NCBI RefSeq assembly: GCF_003590095.1
Contig: NC_039480.1
Location: 15,849,328 to 15,913,327 of the forward strand
Origin: Trichoplusia ni
Taxonomy: Eukaryota > Arthropoda > Insecta > Lepidoptera > Noctuidae
Direction: 5' to 3'
Length of the DNA: 64,000 nucleotides
Part shown: positions 9,601-20,999 of the stretch, piece by piece
How the letters are laid out: the number at the start of each line of letters is the position of its first letter
How positions within the stretch are numbered: the stretch's first letter is position 1
The notes under the pieces: generated by a model
What the model saw: only the letters and a program-made list of their open reading frames with translations
Database searches by the model: none
Told to the model about the DNA's origin: nothing
Translations under genes and position numbers: made by a program

Positions 9601-11785
9601 ACGAAAGGATGCATAAAGAAATCAGTATGTGAATCAGTAATAGGTAGCTTTAGATAGTACGGAAAGTGACGAAAACATACGTCGATTTTGATTTTCATCG
9701 ACTGATAAGTATTCAATGCGATTTAATCTTTTAGAAAGTGTATCTTAGCTGAATGCCTCTAGCAAGCATCACCAAATATTAAAAACAACTCGTACTGCTA
9801 CTGAACAATGTCCACATTGTCCATAAGTTGTTATAAACCTAATGGTCACGTTGGGCAAGTTTACACCCTGGGGAATGGTATGCAAGTACGCTGGGTTATG
9901 TATGTACCTACCCCTTATGATGTCCAGAGGGATGAATTTGTTAAGTATCACTCGGGGGCATTTTATTTTTACAAGCACGTGAATTAGAATACTTTTTATA
10001 TTTCTTTTTTTATTAATTTGCTTTTAAAAGTCTTGGAAATAGGATTGACAATTATGTGGATTGCCCAATCAACTATAATTTGTGAATTTTGTGGAAACGC
10101 TCGCTGGTTGGGACCAAGAGTACGCCCAAGGTTGTAAGATAACTAAGTGTACGCGCGTCTTATGTTAGGATAATGGTAAATACACGAAAGATTTGTTTTG
10201 CAATCGTATATCGTATAAATTTTCAAAATGCTTAGAATCGCCAACTGAGGTCTCCCGGCGGATGTATTTTGACTGATGAACAGCTAGGAGACTAGATACC
10301 ATAAACGCAAAAGAGCTTGGCGTTAATCGATTTTTGCGGTAGCACCCGTAACTCGAACAGTGTTTGATAATTAACGGTTAGATAATTATCATAATAAATT
10401 CATCTATCTAAATACCTACTTTATTGCTCACCCCTATTACTGTGAGTACCTACCTATACGCATTTCGACTACTTTTGCGTTGCGTTTGTGTTACGTTCAA
10501 AGTATTGTGCCGAAATACTTAGATGATTATTTCCCTTCTCTAATAAATTGTCCATTAAAAAATAGTGTAACCTATTTACCTATGCTCTAGTTTCGTGAGA
10601 TTTCAAAAGTGCGCTCTTTTGATCCTTTTTATACTATGTACTTCAATACATTTAATACTATTTGATTCCTGCATATATATATCACAATACACAGTACACA
10701 ATGCTTTTAGTTCTAAATCTGAGTGAAGACAACCTTGTTAACTATAGGGAATCCATGACCATTCAAAAGAACAGGATACTCTTACTTCAGCAATACATAA
10801 ATATTATCATCTACCCATGCAGTTAGTCGGCAATGTTATGAAATAGAAGGCTCGATGGCGATGGCGGTTGAGCAACAGTCTTAAGAAACCTTTAATAGTA
10901 CGATCGAGTCACAGCACTTGTTATATACTTTTCAATACATCGCGTCGTAGTATAATTAATATGACGAAATATTTTGATTAATATTATAGCAAATAACAAT
11001 GTTAAGTAAACAATTGGTGACACGGATAGCTTGCTTATGCAAATTCACACATTCATTCGACATCACTCAAGCGAAGTCCCTACCTGTACCTATACAACGG
11101 CTAGAACCTACATTTTCTCAAGTAATTAACGTAACTAATTTTGTTGATATCGTTCTTGTTTTGTTTATTTCAAGCGTGTATGTACGTATCAACTCATATG
11201 GTCTTAGAGGAAAGTAACCAAAACCAGATACAATCCGAATTGACCTTGGGTTCGAAATAAATGTATGATTTCGTACGTTGTAACAATAGTAGTTTTGTGA
11301 ACGAAGGCTGCGCTAACACTGTTCACATAATTGAATCCAATAGATAAGGGTTATAATATATTAAAATAAGAATAGATGATAATATTTTGAATTTGTCTCA
11401 TGTGTACGAAACATTCTACAAAATGTTTTAGAAATCTGTGGGTAATCTCTTTAGTGGCATAGGTAAACTTGTTCCACGAATTTATCTCTATAAGTATCTG
11501 CTATTCTCCATAAGATAAGGGTCAGCTCGCCGTATCGAATATCGGTTATTTATGTGGGTATATTATCTCCGTACAAAACATAAAAACTGGTTGTCAAACA
11601 AAGTTCAAAGACACAACAATGGCAAGCAACAAACTCAACAGATTTCTAAATTCTGTCAACAATCCACTCACCTCAGTTATTTCAACTTCCTTGTTGTGTT
11701 TCAATGTGAAATACATTGACAAACTTAAAAACAACAATTTCACAGTTATTGCGACCGACACCACTATTAAGAACGCGTAACTCAT
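6638..11785 (-). CDS. Small single-pass membrane protein B (75 aa, two exons), unknown family
   Basis: I do not recognise a named family. Exon 1 is 11672-11785 (38 codons): MSYAFLIVVSVAITVKLLFL opens a membrane helix of about 25 residues, followed by a charged stretch ending EVEITE and a GTGAGT donor in phase 0. The proposed exon 2 is 6638-6751, in phase 0 from the second AG of an acceptor reading GTTACAGAG. It gives 37 residues with a middle of PYLTEITVLPQYKQQGI, then TAA overlapping TAATAAA (poly(A) signal). The product would be a 75-aa protein with a short lumenal N-end and a cytosolic tail. The first AG of the acceptor is the stronger site and opens another frame of about 42 codons, so the C-terminus is uncertain; a further middle exon is also possible. 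The gene at 17748-20672 has the same layout and a similar helix. The 4.9 kb intron carries a pogo-like element and a SINE-like repeat. Confidence 0.55.
7208..8912 (+). mobile_element. Pogo-like DNA transposon remnant with perfect TIRs
   Basis: A 1.70 kb element is bounded by perfect 25-bp terminal inverted repeats at 7210-7234 and 8886-8910. They begin GGGGAGAGCGGGGCTG and are flanked by TA on both sides (7208-7209, 8911-8912), the target duplication of the Tc1/mariner/pogo superfamily. GTGCC/TGTGCC motifs recur just inside both ends (7231, 7245, 7584, 7610, 8667-8725), resembling subterminal transposase-binding repeats. The interior keeps only the C-terminal part of a transposase (7654-8282); the helix-turn-helix and DDE regions are gone, so it is a non-autonomous deletion derivative. 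It sits in the intron of the minus-strand gene 6638-11785. Identical TIRs suggest a fairly recent insertion. Confidence 0.8.
7654..8282 (+). pseudogene. C-terminal remnant of a pogo-type transposase with zinc finger
   Basis: After a plausible acceptor (TTGTTTCAG, ending 7653) a frame runs through FSPELIRRLPKAPPR, TDTPEKNALAKEQ and a lysine-rich block, into DDDSSDVEQKWFC. These match the linker and tail seen in insect pogo/Jerky-like DDE transposases. At about 8110-8125 the frame slips. In another frame the sequence continues YSNSAPGEQWIECREC, WAHLQCI and FVCPNC, then a TAG at 8280-8282, which is a PHD-like zinc finger typical of the end of these proteins. A 5-base excess near 8118 explains the slip and separates the first CxxC of the finger. 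The first ~300 residues of the transposase are missing. Not functional. Confidence 0.75.
9205..9400 (+). repeat. Dispersed lepidopteran repeat (SINE-like)
   Basis: Contains the phrases tgttgcccaggtaactgggt, ggcagtcactccttgt and gaagccgaccccaacatagt, followed by gttgatgac. I recall these as a very common moth/butterfly interspersed repeat. It ends in a short TGATGA-type tail. Class and exact borders are not decided. Confidence 0.6.
9401..11671. other. Intron sequence, no second gene seen
   Basis: The remaining intron of the minus-strand small-protein gene. Short open frames occur on both strands but none has splice sites or protein-like composition. I looked for a middle exon with a phase that would rescue the stronger 6754 acceptor and found none I could defend. 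Confidence 0.4.
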
Positions 11786-11789
11786 GATT

Positions 11790-12010
11790 ACTGTTTAGGC
11801 GGTGTGACTGTTGAAAGTTTGGAGTAAAACTGCACCGGGCCGTGAGTCGCCTTACGGTGTTCAACCAAAACTGCACGAGACCACCTATAGCCGAGCAATC
11901 TGAGCGTTTGTGTTGATTTTTTTATCGAAGTCAACGACGACGCCGGCGTGTGATGACTCAGAAATTGAACAGAAGCGTCCGTCCGGTCCAACGTTAGCCG
12001 TACATATCCA
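11790..12010 (-). promoter_or_regulatory. Likely promoter/5' UTR of small membrane gene B
   Basis: Upstream of the ATG at 11785 the minus strand is less AT-rich than its surroundings and contains two copies of GTGCAGTTTT about 45 bases apart, each with an initiator-like CAGT. This fits a 5' UTR or TSS region; it is an inference. Confidence 0.3.
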
Positions 12011-12019
12011 AACATTAAA

Positions 12020-12595
12020 CAATCATGTGTCGTGGATAATCGTTTAAGTCGAATTCGCTATTATTTAATACTTTTTGTAGGGATTAAAACGATTTATTTT
12101 GTAATCATAAGTTTGATTGTCACGTTATCGTCACGACACATTGATTTGTTTATCACTTGGAAGTACTTTAAGTGCGTCACGTTTACGTACATTGGATGGA
12201 CGCTCCGGGTTCGATTCCGATGTCAAAAATGATTTTATTTTTAAAAATAATACAGTAAATATTCCTTTAGCATTAAACACAAATAACAACCATGTTCTCG
12301 TACATAATAAAATAACAACTTAACCGAAGGCCCGTTAGCAAATAAATATAATCGTATTTCGCTTAGATAAGAACAAAAAATCTCCTTTCGTTCATGAAAC
12401 CTTATCTATTCATGTAAAATAACTTACTCGTTGAAGCGTAATTAAATAATCAATTGGACACTTTGAAACTCTAACTGTTAAACGTTTTTATCAAATACCA
12501 TGGAAAGGATTTTGCACAGTTAATTAGTAATTATAATAAATAAAAAATGGCGTGGAGTCTGACTATAATTCATTTATAACAGTCGCTCAAAGGAA
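12020..12595. other. No gene seen; one isolated B-box-like site
   Basis: AT-rich. GGTTCGATTCC at 12208-12218 equals a tRNA-type B box, but no A box or cloverleaf precedes it, so it is probably an old SINE fragment. Confidence 0.4.
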
Positions 12596-12599
12596 ATAT

Positions 12600-12650
12600 A
12601 TCTTTTCTTCTTCTTTCTTCTTCTTATCTTCTTCTTCTTCTTCTTATATA
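12600..12650 (+). repeat. CTT/TTC microsatellite
   Basis: Imperfect (TTC)n run interrupted by tta, directly left of the dispersed repeat at 12645-12833. Confidence 0.8.
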
Positions 12651-12833
12651 TAAAAATAAATTGCTGTTCGTTAGTCTTGCTAAATCTCGGGAATGGCTGA
12701 ACCGATTTGGCTAATTTTAGTCTTGAAATATCCTTACCAGTCCAGGAAAGGTTTAAACGGTGAGAAAATGGAAAAAATGCGGGAAAAAAAAGTACAACGC
12801 GGGCGAAACCGCGGAAAACAGCTAGTAGGTAAT
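12645..12833 (+). repeat. Dispersed repeat ending in cagctagta
   Basis: It begins tatataaaaataaattgctg and includes ggctgaaccgatttggctaa. It ends cgcgggcgaaaccgcgg followed by aaacagctagta. This is the layout of a common arthropod dispersed element with a CTAG-type end, possibly Helitron- or LINE-derived. Class unresolved. Confidence 0.55.
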
Positions 12834-12999
12834 AATAATTTGTGTGACGTAATTTCCAATGGGATACAAGTTTCTCTGTTAATTGGTTTATTAAACCAAT
12901 TATAAATTGACATCCTTTTCTATGTGTCGTGTTGGCCTCGTCATCACCCATTGTCTGTATCGTGTAATGATCCATTACGACGGCTGTTGACTAATAAAT

Positions 13000-14430
13000 A
13001 CTAACTAAGTACGTATAACAACTGTTACGCTTTAAACAGCTGTACGTAGACTTGGCTATTGTATTTTTTCAAAACACTGTCGTCACGCAACATGTTATTT
13101 ACATGATTATAAAGAGTTTATTTCTGTTTACCGTTGCCCATTCAAAGCAACATTTTCAGAAGACGTTTAAGTATGTTGCCCCTTTAAATTTTGACTACTG
13201 AATAGTGTAAATAAGAGATCACTGATCTTTTTTAAGTAGGTTTACCTACCGAAAAAGAACATCGGAAACTCTCCTTTGCTGCTGAGAAATTCTTGGGAAT
13301 TTCCCAAGGTATTTGGGTGAACCTGCACTCGTATCGGGTTCGTTTGAATCCATCAAGTGACAACAAATAATACGTTTCACAATCGCAACAAATACGCAGG
13401 ACTGATTGCCAGAATTGAGATTAGAGTTTTTATTATTTACATAAACCAGGAATAACCTATTACTGTAGTTTGCATCGCATCCTGTGGTCTCAGGTACAAG
13501 GGCATCTCCGCATGCCTAAGGCGGAGAAGATCCATGAGCATTTCCCCCCTAAAAAAAAATGAATATAAACCTACTTAAATGCTTACTTGAGAGCGTCAAG
13601 AGGTAGATGAGCCTCCATTTAAAATGGAAGGCCATAGCTAGCGACATATTATGTGGTTAATATCCTCTTAGCGGACATTGGCATTCCTTCGGGTTGTCGC
13701 TCGAAGGTTTGCGGAAAGAACTAACACAGCGGTACGACGTAAGTAGGTACGTACATATATGTGTGTAACCCCCATACATTTCTTTATTCGATAGAAGTTT
13801 GCAAGAAACCATTTGTTTAAGTCTTTAAATAGTTTTTGACTTTTGTATCTCATACGTTAAGAAGTGGACGGCGCTAGGCTGATAAGATAATGACTTTGTA
13901 GCTATTTGTGCAAATTGAATTTTAGTAAGCTGACTAATTTTCAATAATTTGGACTTTTGTTTTGAAGACAAGCGAAAGCTGCAGATCTAGATCGGCACTA
14001 AAACGAAAAAAGGTCTTATTAAAATGTATCTGTATATATGGATTAGTGGATCAATATTAATAAAACATCTTTATCTATATTGGACTATGAATTCTTCTTC
14101 AAAACACGCACTCGGGTCTACTAGGATAATTTTCGGTTTGAAATCAAATGAATAATATATTTACATGGGAGCTATTGCTAATCATTATATTTAATTAGCA
14201 ATCAACCAACAACTTGTTTACTCATTAACATTATTTCAATCTAAATAATAAGATTATGTTTTTAATCAGAATATCTCTTTATCTACTTTTGACAGAAAGC
14301 AAATTATGATAACTATATTTATCCGATAAATTATTAACTTTTTTCCTGTAAACGTTTGTTACAGAAAAAGATCATGAACGTGTAAGATACAACAATGTTG
14401 AATGTAGGACGTGTGTAAATAACTGATTTA
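13000..14430. other. Intergenic, no gene seen
   Basis: AT-rich spacer between small membrane genes A and B. A GC-richer patch at 13480-13545 looks like a fragment of a dispersed repeat that I cannot name. Confidence 0.4.
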
Positions 14431-14433
14431 TGA

Positions 14434-14900
14434 CTACGGATAGCCAAGTGGTTGAGTCTGTCCATTGCCCCAATTCTGGTATTTACAACGGCCGATGAAT
14501 GAATGAAACTTGGCTTAAAAAATACGAAAATTGTAATTTTCGTATTTTCTTAAGCATTTTTCTTCACAATAATTGTAAATTTTGTACGGGACGCTATACT
14601 CAAGGTCAGTTCAATTAACTTCCAATTACTGTATTGGCAAAATGCTTAAGAGAATAGGAATAATTTCTAAATTAATCCAATTGCCATTCATTCATCCGCC
14701 ATTGTAAAATAGCAGAATCGGGGCCCTGATTTTTAACCACTTTGCGCGACGTGTCGCGGCTTCAATCCCCGCGTAGGACAAGCATTTGTGCGATCCACGA
14801 ATGCGTGTCCTAAATGAAGGTGTCTTTATGCATATGACTTGAAGCTGTGAAAGCCCCCGCGAAACAAAGATTACAAAGATAAACTACTCCTAGAGTAATA
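14434..14900 (+). repeat. tRNA-derived SINE split by a MITE
   Basis: The SINE head (gatagccaagtggttgag, A box) is at 14437-14466. It is interrupted by a 258-bp inverted-repeat element and resumes at about 14725. The second part carries the B box (cggcttcaatccccgcgtag), then gacaagcatttgtgcgatcc and the tail signature (gtgtctttatgcat, cccccgcgaaacaaagatt). The SINE matches the other copies in the window when the insertion is removed. Nested order: SINE first, MITE later. Confidence 0.7.
14467..14724. mobile_element. 258-bp MITE with imperfect TIRs, inserted in a SINE
   Basis: The ends are GCCCCAATTCTG (14467-14478) and its near-complement CAGAATCGGGGC (14713-14724). The similarity continues inward for about 38 bases, including GATGAATGAATG on both arms. 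The centre holds a perfect 14-bp stem (14519-14532 with 14535-14548). There is no coding capacity. A target duplication is not obvious. Confidence 0.65.
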
Positions 14901-15469
14901 AAATGAATTGAAAGCAACGCCGCGTTTAGCGGCACCACGTTTCCACGACTTTAACAACCTTTCTATAAAATGCCGGTAAGGCATCACAATCAGGCGTAAT
15001 TGAAGTAGGCGGTTGTTTTATAATCCCTAGGTTTGTTCTCAAGTACCAACACTTGCTTATCTACAACTTATCTTATCGTTATGAGAAGTAAATTTAGTTT
15101 CAAGTATTTATCAATGATATTAAACGTGACAGTAAATAAATCGAATTCAGCGTTTTTTGTGTGAGATACGTTTATCACGTTTCTAGTTATAAAATTATAC
15201 GCGTAATAATGCATTTACGTGCCCAGGAACCAGTTTACAAATTAGTTGTTTTATTTTAAGGAACAGCAAACAGTTACATTATAGACACTTATAACTAGTT
15301 GTTGTTGTTATAACCTGCCATACTTTAAACACCTCATTTCTACAGATTTCAATTAAATGTAAAACAATAGAAGACCCTGAAACCAATTATTCATTCAGTA
15401 GTTAAGAACACAACTACATTTTTACTACTTGAAGTTTGACTTATAATACAAAGCTTATATATTATCTTT

Positions 15470-16495
15470 TATTTATTTATGTACACACAACATACAGAGA
15501 GAAATATAAAAATTAAAATACATTAGTTACAAAGGTACTGCTTATTTCTTAAGAAATTTCTGCCAGCAGACCTGCGAAAGGAGATAAGAAAAAGAAACAT
15601 AGACACAGTGTGTACATAAATATAGGACAATAAAAAGACAAACATATCTACTTATATAAATATATACATAAATTTTATAAATAAAGTTACATGGACAAGG
15701 ACATTAGGCTATCTTACAGAGGCAAGATAGTGTTCTGTAACCCAGATAAGCCTGAAACTATTTTTGTCTTGGACACCTGCATTTTTTTTTATTATTAATT
15801 ATGGCTCCAGAATTTCAGGAAAAAAAAAGTAAAGTTTCCCTCGGAAAAGCTGAAAAATTACATCCCATATATGGGTCGGTCGGCTTTAACTTGGTTGAAA
15901 TAAATCAAATAATGGGACTAAATGTCTTAATTTTAATGAACCCATGTATGGGTCGGTGTTTAAATAGACCAACAGATTGGGAGTCACGAATGTTAGGCGG
16001 CAGCACATTCCAGTCTCGCTGCATGAACGGAGAAGGAGAAGGAATAGAAGTCAGTGGAGTGGGGTTGAATTTTGAGATTGGATTTTAAATGTGATCTGCA
16101 AAGGGCACTAGGAGGGCGGATATAGGAAAAGCGATCACGCAAGTAGGAAGGATGTAGTGGATTGTGAAGAACATTATATAGGAGACATAGGATACGAGTG
16201 TTCCTGCGAAGGCGAATCGGGAGCCACTTGAGTTCTTTGCGAAACTGCGAGATGTGATCATATTTTGTTAGCCCAAAGACAAATCGGATATACAAATTTT
16301 GCAACTTCTCAAGCTTATTAAGTAGCTCCTCAGTGGCATCCAAGTAACAGGCATCGGCATAGTCGATAATGGGTTGAACCAGGGATTGAGCTATGAAATT
16401 TTGGTCTTGTAGGGAAGAAAAGTTTGCAGGCATCGTAGAGAGTGTAGGGAAAAGTGGACCTTGCGACTTACCTCGTTGACCTGATCTTTCATTAT
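15470..16495 (-). mobile_element. 5'-truncated non-LTR retrotransposon (Jockey/CR1-like)
   Basis: On the minus strand a frame from about 16433 to 15993 gives ADACYLDATEELLNKLEKLQ, IRFVFGLTKYDHISQFRK and ELKWLPIRLRRNTRILCLLY, followed by HPSYLRDRFSYI and AARLEC. This is the C-terminal end of the reverse transcriptase ORF of Jockey/CR1-type LINEs. The preceding DQVNEVSRKVHFSLHSL is in another frame, so at least one frameshift lies near 16390. Downstream, DSQSVGLFK in another frame is the usual end of the protein. The 3' UTR contains a block (tgccagcagacctgcgaaag, 15560-15580) I recall from moth LINEs. It is dead, with the 5' part missing. Confidence 0.7.
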
Positions 16496-16504
16496 TTTAC
16501 CACA

Positions 16505-16555
16505 TTAGGATCACGATTTGGCGACGTGTGACGGCTTCAATCTCCGCCTTCCTAT
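16505..16555 (+). repeat. SINE fragment (B-box region)
   Basis: gcgacgtgtgacggcttcaa is nearly the same as the B-box region of the split SINE (gcgacgtgtcgcggcttcaa). Only this part remains. Confidence 0.5.
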
Positions 16556-16559
16556 ATAA

Positions 16560-17440
16560 TTTCGCTTAAATATATTTAAGTTGGTAGGCAGAAAATAGAA
16601 CGCCTACACAATATCTTTAAAAATAATACGCAAGTATCGCAGACGTTCGGCCAAATTACATGAATTTTGAACGTCTACGACACACGTGTGACGCTACATT
16701 GTCACAAGTGAGCAAGTCTCAAATCCCCTGTGTAATCAGCAGTCTCAATCAAAATTAATGTTCTTGAAGGTCACACAGACAATTGAAGAGGCAAAAAATA
16801 TTATTGTTCAAGTAAATAAGTCTTTAGGTATTTAAATTTGCTCCGTACGTATTTTTAGATTTGAGGATATTCGAGTGTATTGGTCGCTGTTGTTGAGAGG
16901 TCAAAGTGTGTGTGGTCACTGTTCAGATATATTATGAATGCATAATTGGACGTAGTTATGCAAACTAGAACCAACCCACAACATATCAGTTTTGAGCTAA
17001 TCAGGTTTTTGTTTTAAAGGTGCGTTCCGTTTTGCGTATAAAATGTTCCTAAAAACTCGGGTTGGTACCTTAAACGGCTCCTTTTTTTGCATTGTAGCTT
17101 GCTATATCGGCCAGGATTTTTTCTGAGAAGATGTAATACACCATAATACGACCAATTATGAACGAGATCTACTTTTAAAATTCACCTGAAGTTAATTCTT
17201 ACACTGGGTAACACCAGTTTTCTTTAATTATTGGTATAATTACAGTTTATCTTTGGAATACTTTTGCGCTAGCGAAATTTAGGAATTTAAGAAATTTATA
17301 GTTAGGTATTAAAGTTAAGATATAAATAATAATATTTTACAACTTTCACACAACGCCATCTAGACTCAAACTAAGCAAAGCGTCGATACTCACACATACT
17401 ATCAGTTGTAAGTAACTGTTTAACTTATTGTATATAGGCA
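16560..17440. other. Intergenic, no gene seen
   Basis: Between the LINE remnant and small membrane gene A. No exon-like frame was seen on either strand. Confidence 0.4.
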
Positions 17441-17469
17441 TATACAAGGCTTACAACCATTTACCCTCG

Positions 17470-17534
17470 TAGGGAATCGAACCCAGGATTCCGGTAAAGT
17501 CTCCGATTGTTAAAAAAATATTTTTTTAACAATC
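17470..17534 (-). repeat. tRNA-like SINE fragment ending in a 30-bp perfect palindrome
   Basis: agggaatcgaacccaggatt (17471-17490) reads as a tRNA T-arm/B box on the minus strand. It runs into a perfect 30-base palindrome at 17505-17534 (GATTGTT, A7, T7, AACAATC around an AT centre). Confidence 0.5.
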
Positions 17535-17747
17535 TTAGGAGAAAGCGCCCGATCATACTTAATTTCATTCAATTATAGAATTCTGCTGATAACAAAATAT
17601 ATTCTAAATCGAGAAAAAAAAAACAATAACAAATTGATTTGTTTCAGATTACAATTCGATTAAATAACAGAAAATATTTTCAATATTTTAGAGTGTATTG
17701 TACCTATACATTATGTACTTAAGTAATATTACTTGGAGTTTGTGGTA

Positions 17748-20672
17748 TCAGCCTTCTTGTCTCTCGGTTTCCTTCTGGCTTTCTTGGTAACGAGGGAGTT
17801 CAGGCAGGGAGCCTCTGCTGTAGCGGACTATAGCTTCGAACATCACCATCTGGGGCTGCAGACTCATGCGGTTGCCCAGCTCGCCAGTGAATAGAGATGG
17901 TTGTAGGGAAAGCCTTGGATCACCCTGGAAAGTAAAAGTACCTTTGTATGAATTTACCATATACTGGTTTGAAATTGATATGGATGCTTTAGTAAGAGTA
18001 AAATGTTTAATAATGAAATATCCTGACAATAGTTACTTTAATAAATGTCTAGAACCACTTTAAAGTTGCTCTATGAATACGTAACTTACGTAATTTTATG
18101 TTAACATAATTATTCATAAGTGTTAAATTAACTGGAAGCTTTTTACGTAGTATGTAGGTGGAGTCTGGGTGTCTAGGTGTCTTTGTGCATGTGACTTGAA
18201 TGAATGTGTGTGCGACACAAGGATTAAATTACTTAGTGTGGGAGTCGTTTAAAAAAAAGTTAATGTTTTTCATTCAGTTTGCGGTTTTCAGTTAATCACA
18301 AACAATCGTTCGTAGGAACTGCTAAAAGAGGTGATCTCTTGTCAATAGTTTTTCTACCTTAAATTATTCTTCACAAATTTATCAAACTGAAATTAAAGTA
18401 GGCTTATAAATAATCTCGCTAACTTCAACCAGCTATAAATAGTACTTTCTAAGACTCTACAAAACACTTTCTTGGAATATTAAGCGACTAAAGAAACCCC
18501 GCAAATGTCCGCGCTTTACCAAAGAATTGTTTATGCCTGATATAATAATTACTTCTGTGTTGTGTTTGTGAAATATTGCTATCGTAGTTTTGCAGGGGCC
18601 AGATCAATTTAAAGTAGAGCCGACTCGTAAAAACGTCAAATATTGATTGCATTGTAATAATTATTAGGCAATATTTGGTACCGTATCTGAGTATAACAAC
18701 AAAAGTATTATACATATACAAAATATGTTGTAACAATGAACTGTATAAAGGCAGGGTTATACTGATCAGTTTTACTACAACCTTTTATACTTGTATGCAC
18801 CTGGGTCTATCTATATCAACAGTACATCGGATTTATTAGGAAACGAATATAACCAGAATCATAAGGCTCACTGGCTAAAACTACCGGAGTACTTCAGCAT
18901 TCCCTACTTCCACGGGAACGCGATGCAAACTACTGCGATAGAGCCTTGTCTCCTAGACTAAGTCTTAACGTGTGTCCTAGGAGGCAGTTCTTTCCGTAAT
19001 AGATAAATTCAAAATTATACTTATTATAACATAAGTAGTTACATGTGTTTTAGTAATAAAGGAGTTTTTACTTTCCAACCACTAACTCTACTCAACGAAC
19101 TCTTGAGCGTTTTAAAAAAACATGTTATATAATTCACAAATACCATATCAATTGACCCTGATAATAGATAGAAGCGAATAGCCAATACTGCAATCGATAA
19201 TGTGATAAAGTTGTCGATGAGCGTAAACACGATTAGTAGTAGGCGTTGGTAACAGTTGCACTTCTGTACCCATTGCGCCGACGACGTACTGAATTATCTT
19301 ATTAAGTTATTTTATCATTCCGGTTTTCATGATTTTTTGTTGAGTTTTTACGTCTGTTACGTGACGAGATTTAGATTTATGAAAAGCATACTTATATCAT
19401 TATATGTGATATCAATGATACCGGTGTGTGATTGGTGAATCCTAAGATAAAGCTAAGGCGGTAGGTTTAAGCATGAAGATATGTATATATGACTAAAAGA
19501 CACGTTGTCCATCCTTGTTTATTATTGCATTTTCTTAAGATTGTTGTGTGAAAACTTGTCAGGGTAGTTTGTTACCACTAAAGGGGTGGTTCAAGGTGAA
19601 TAGACGCCGCTACGCCATGTAGAGCTAAGTTTTGCGTAGCTGTTTCACTTAAGGTAAAATCTACAGTTTGGATCAAATAAACAGTTGTTTTTTTAATTTC
19701 TAGTATGTAACAATAAACAGTCACAACAATGACAGTAGTACAGCAATAGTTGTAAATTAATCCGTGAGTAGATTTTCCCAGCCTCCTTTTGTCCTAACCT
19801 AGGATAAGGTTCTATGACAAATTAAGTAACGAAACCTCTTCATTTATGGTGATACCAATAAAAGTACAATGGAAAAGTAAAATGCAAGTACATACAGAAT
19901 GACAATTTGAGAATGCAAAGAAACTTCTACAACTACAAGAGTATAATTGAAACTAACTACAATTTCGCTACAAACAAGAAGACATCATTAAAGTTATGAA
20001 AAATAAAGTATCCCACAGGTAAACTAAAGATGTATGAAATGAAACTGTAGTTATTTATAGACTTTAAACAGTATGGACTTGAAGTGCAGAGCGTGGGCAG
20101 AACGTGGGAGGCTGCCCTCTGACATTTTATCCCGGGCTAACATCGCATGCTATTCAAGTAAATATATTTGATAGGGTGAAAAATGTAATGCATTATTTAT
20201 TACATCATAAATTCACCCTTGTTTGTCAGATAGCAAAAAATATCATTATATGGTAAAGGCTTACTAACTTATTAGGGACTTAGAACGGTAATGAATCCCT
20301 TATACCTTTTAAAAAATATATCTTGGGATAGAATTTGAATTGCTTTTTTGGATGACTCTTTTTTATTTGATAACGGTTTACTCAAGGAATCACCTGTCCT
20401 GATATCAGTTAGACCCCTGATCCCAGTACTAATAACGTTGAAGAATATGAATTCCACGGAGCATTATCATATCTCTGAACAATGATAACAAGAAGCTACA
20501 AAGACATTCTTAAATCGGTACTTAAAACAATTATAAATAAACAATTATTCAATTAAGGGTTGTAACCACTCACCTTGCTTTTAGAAGCTCTTATGGTGTA
20601 GAGTAACGATGCCAATAAAAACACAGCATTAACTGCTAATACCACAACAGCTACAATCAAGAATGCCGTCAT
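17748..20672 (-). CDS. Small single-pass membrane protein A (91 aa, two exons), unknown family
   Basis: I do not recognise a named family. Exon 1 is 20574-20672 (33 codons, MTAFLIVAVVVLAVNAVFLL onward): one strongly hydrophobic helix of about 25 residues, then IRASKSK and a GTGAGT donor in phase 0. Exon 2 is 17748-17924, after a pyrimidine-rich TTTACTTTCCAG acceptor. It encodes a 58-aa hydrophilic tail with GELGNRMSLQPQMVMFEAIV, then SLPELPRYQESQKETERQEG and TGA. With no cleavable signal and a basic stretch after the helix, the tail is probably cytosolic. The layout matches the gene at 6638-11785: N-terminal helix exon, phase-0 junction, multi-kb intron, tail with LP-[RQ]-Y-[QK]. The intron holds a SINE tail (18160-18258). 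No intron is needed in the 5' UTR, and about 20 bases before the ATG the strand is TGGC-rich. Confidence 0.7.
18160..18258 (+). repeat. SINE 3' part
   Basis: gagtctgggtgtctaggtgt, ctttgtgcatgtgacttgaa and tgcgacacaaggatt, followed by gtgtgggagtcgtttaaaaa: the standard tail of the SINE family in this window. It lies in the intron of small membrane gene A. Confidence 0.7.
18262..20573. other. Intron sequence, no further exon seen
   Basis: Rest of the intron of small membrane gene A. AT-rich, with aggggtggtt at 19583-19592 that reappears inverted near 21515, perhaps scraps of one dispersed element. Confidence 0.35.
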
Positions 20673-20999
20673 TTTAAATACTCTGGCCGACTCTTGCCAC
20701 GTTATAGCGTTACGATCAACGCGTGCACTTGCTGTCGCGGGATAAGTATCTAAATGTTTTGCTTTAAATTCGAATCCGTTATCAATTTATATATTGATAT
20801 TGTATCAAACTATTTGTTATTTGTGAATCATGCAAAATTGATTATTTGCATCGTAGCGACGCCGCATCGTCTCAGGTTATTTACAATTTATGATTGTAAT
20901 GATTATTAAATAATAAATAAATAATAATAAATGCGGACAACATCACATACATTGTTCTGAATCTAAAGTAAGTTGCTGAAGCACTTGTGTTATGGAATT

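Noticed and set aside
12208..12218. B-box identical to tRNA genes
   Set aside because: No A box, no acceptor or anticodon arm; only a relic of a SINE.
15801..16088. Plus-strand 95-aa frame
   Set aside because: Runs antisense through the LINE 3' part; contains duplicated ATGGGTCGG segments from the repeat.
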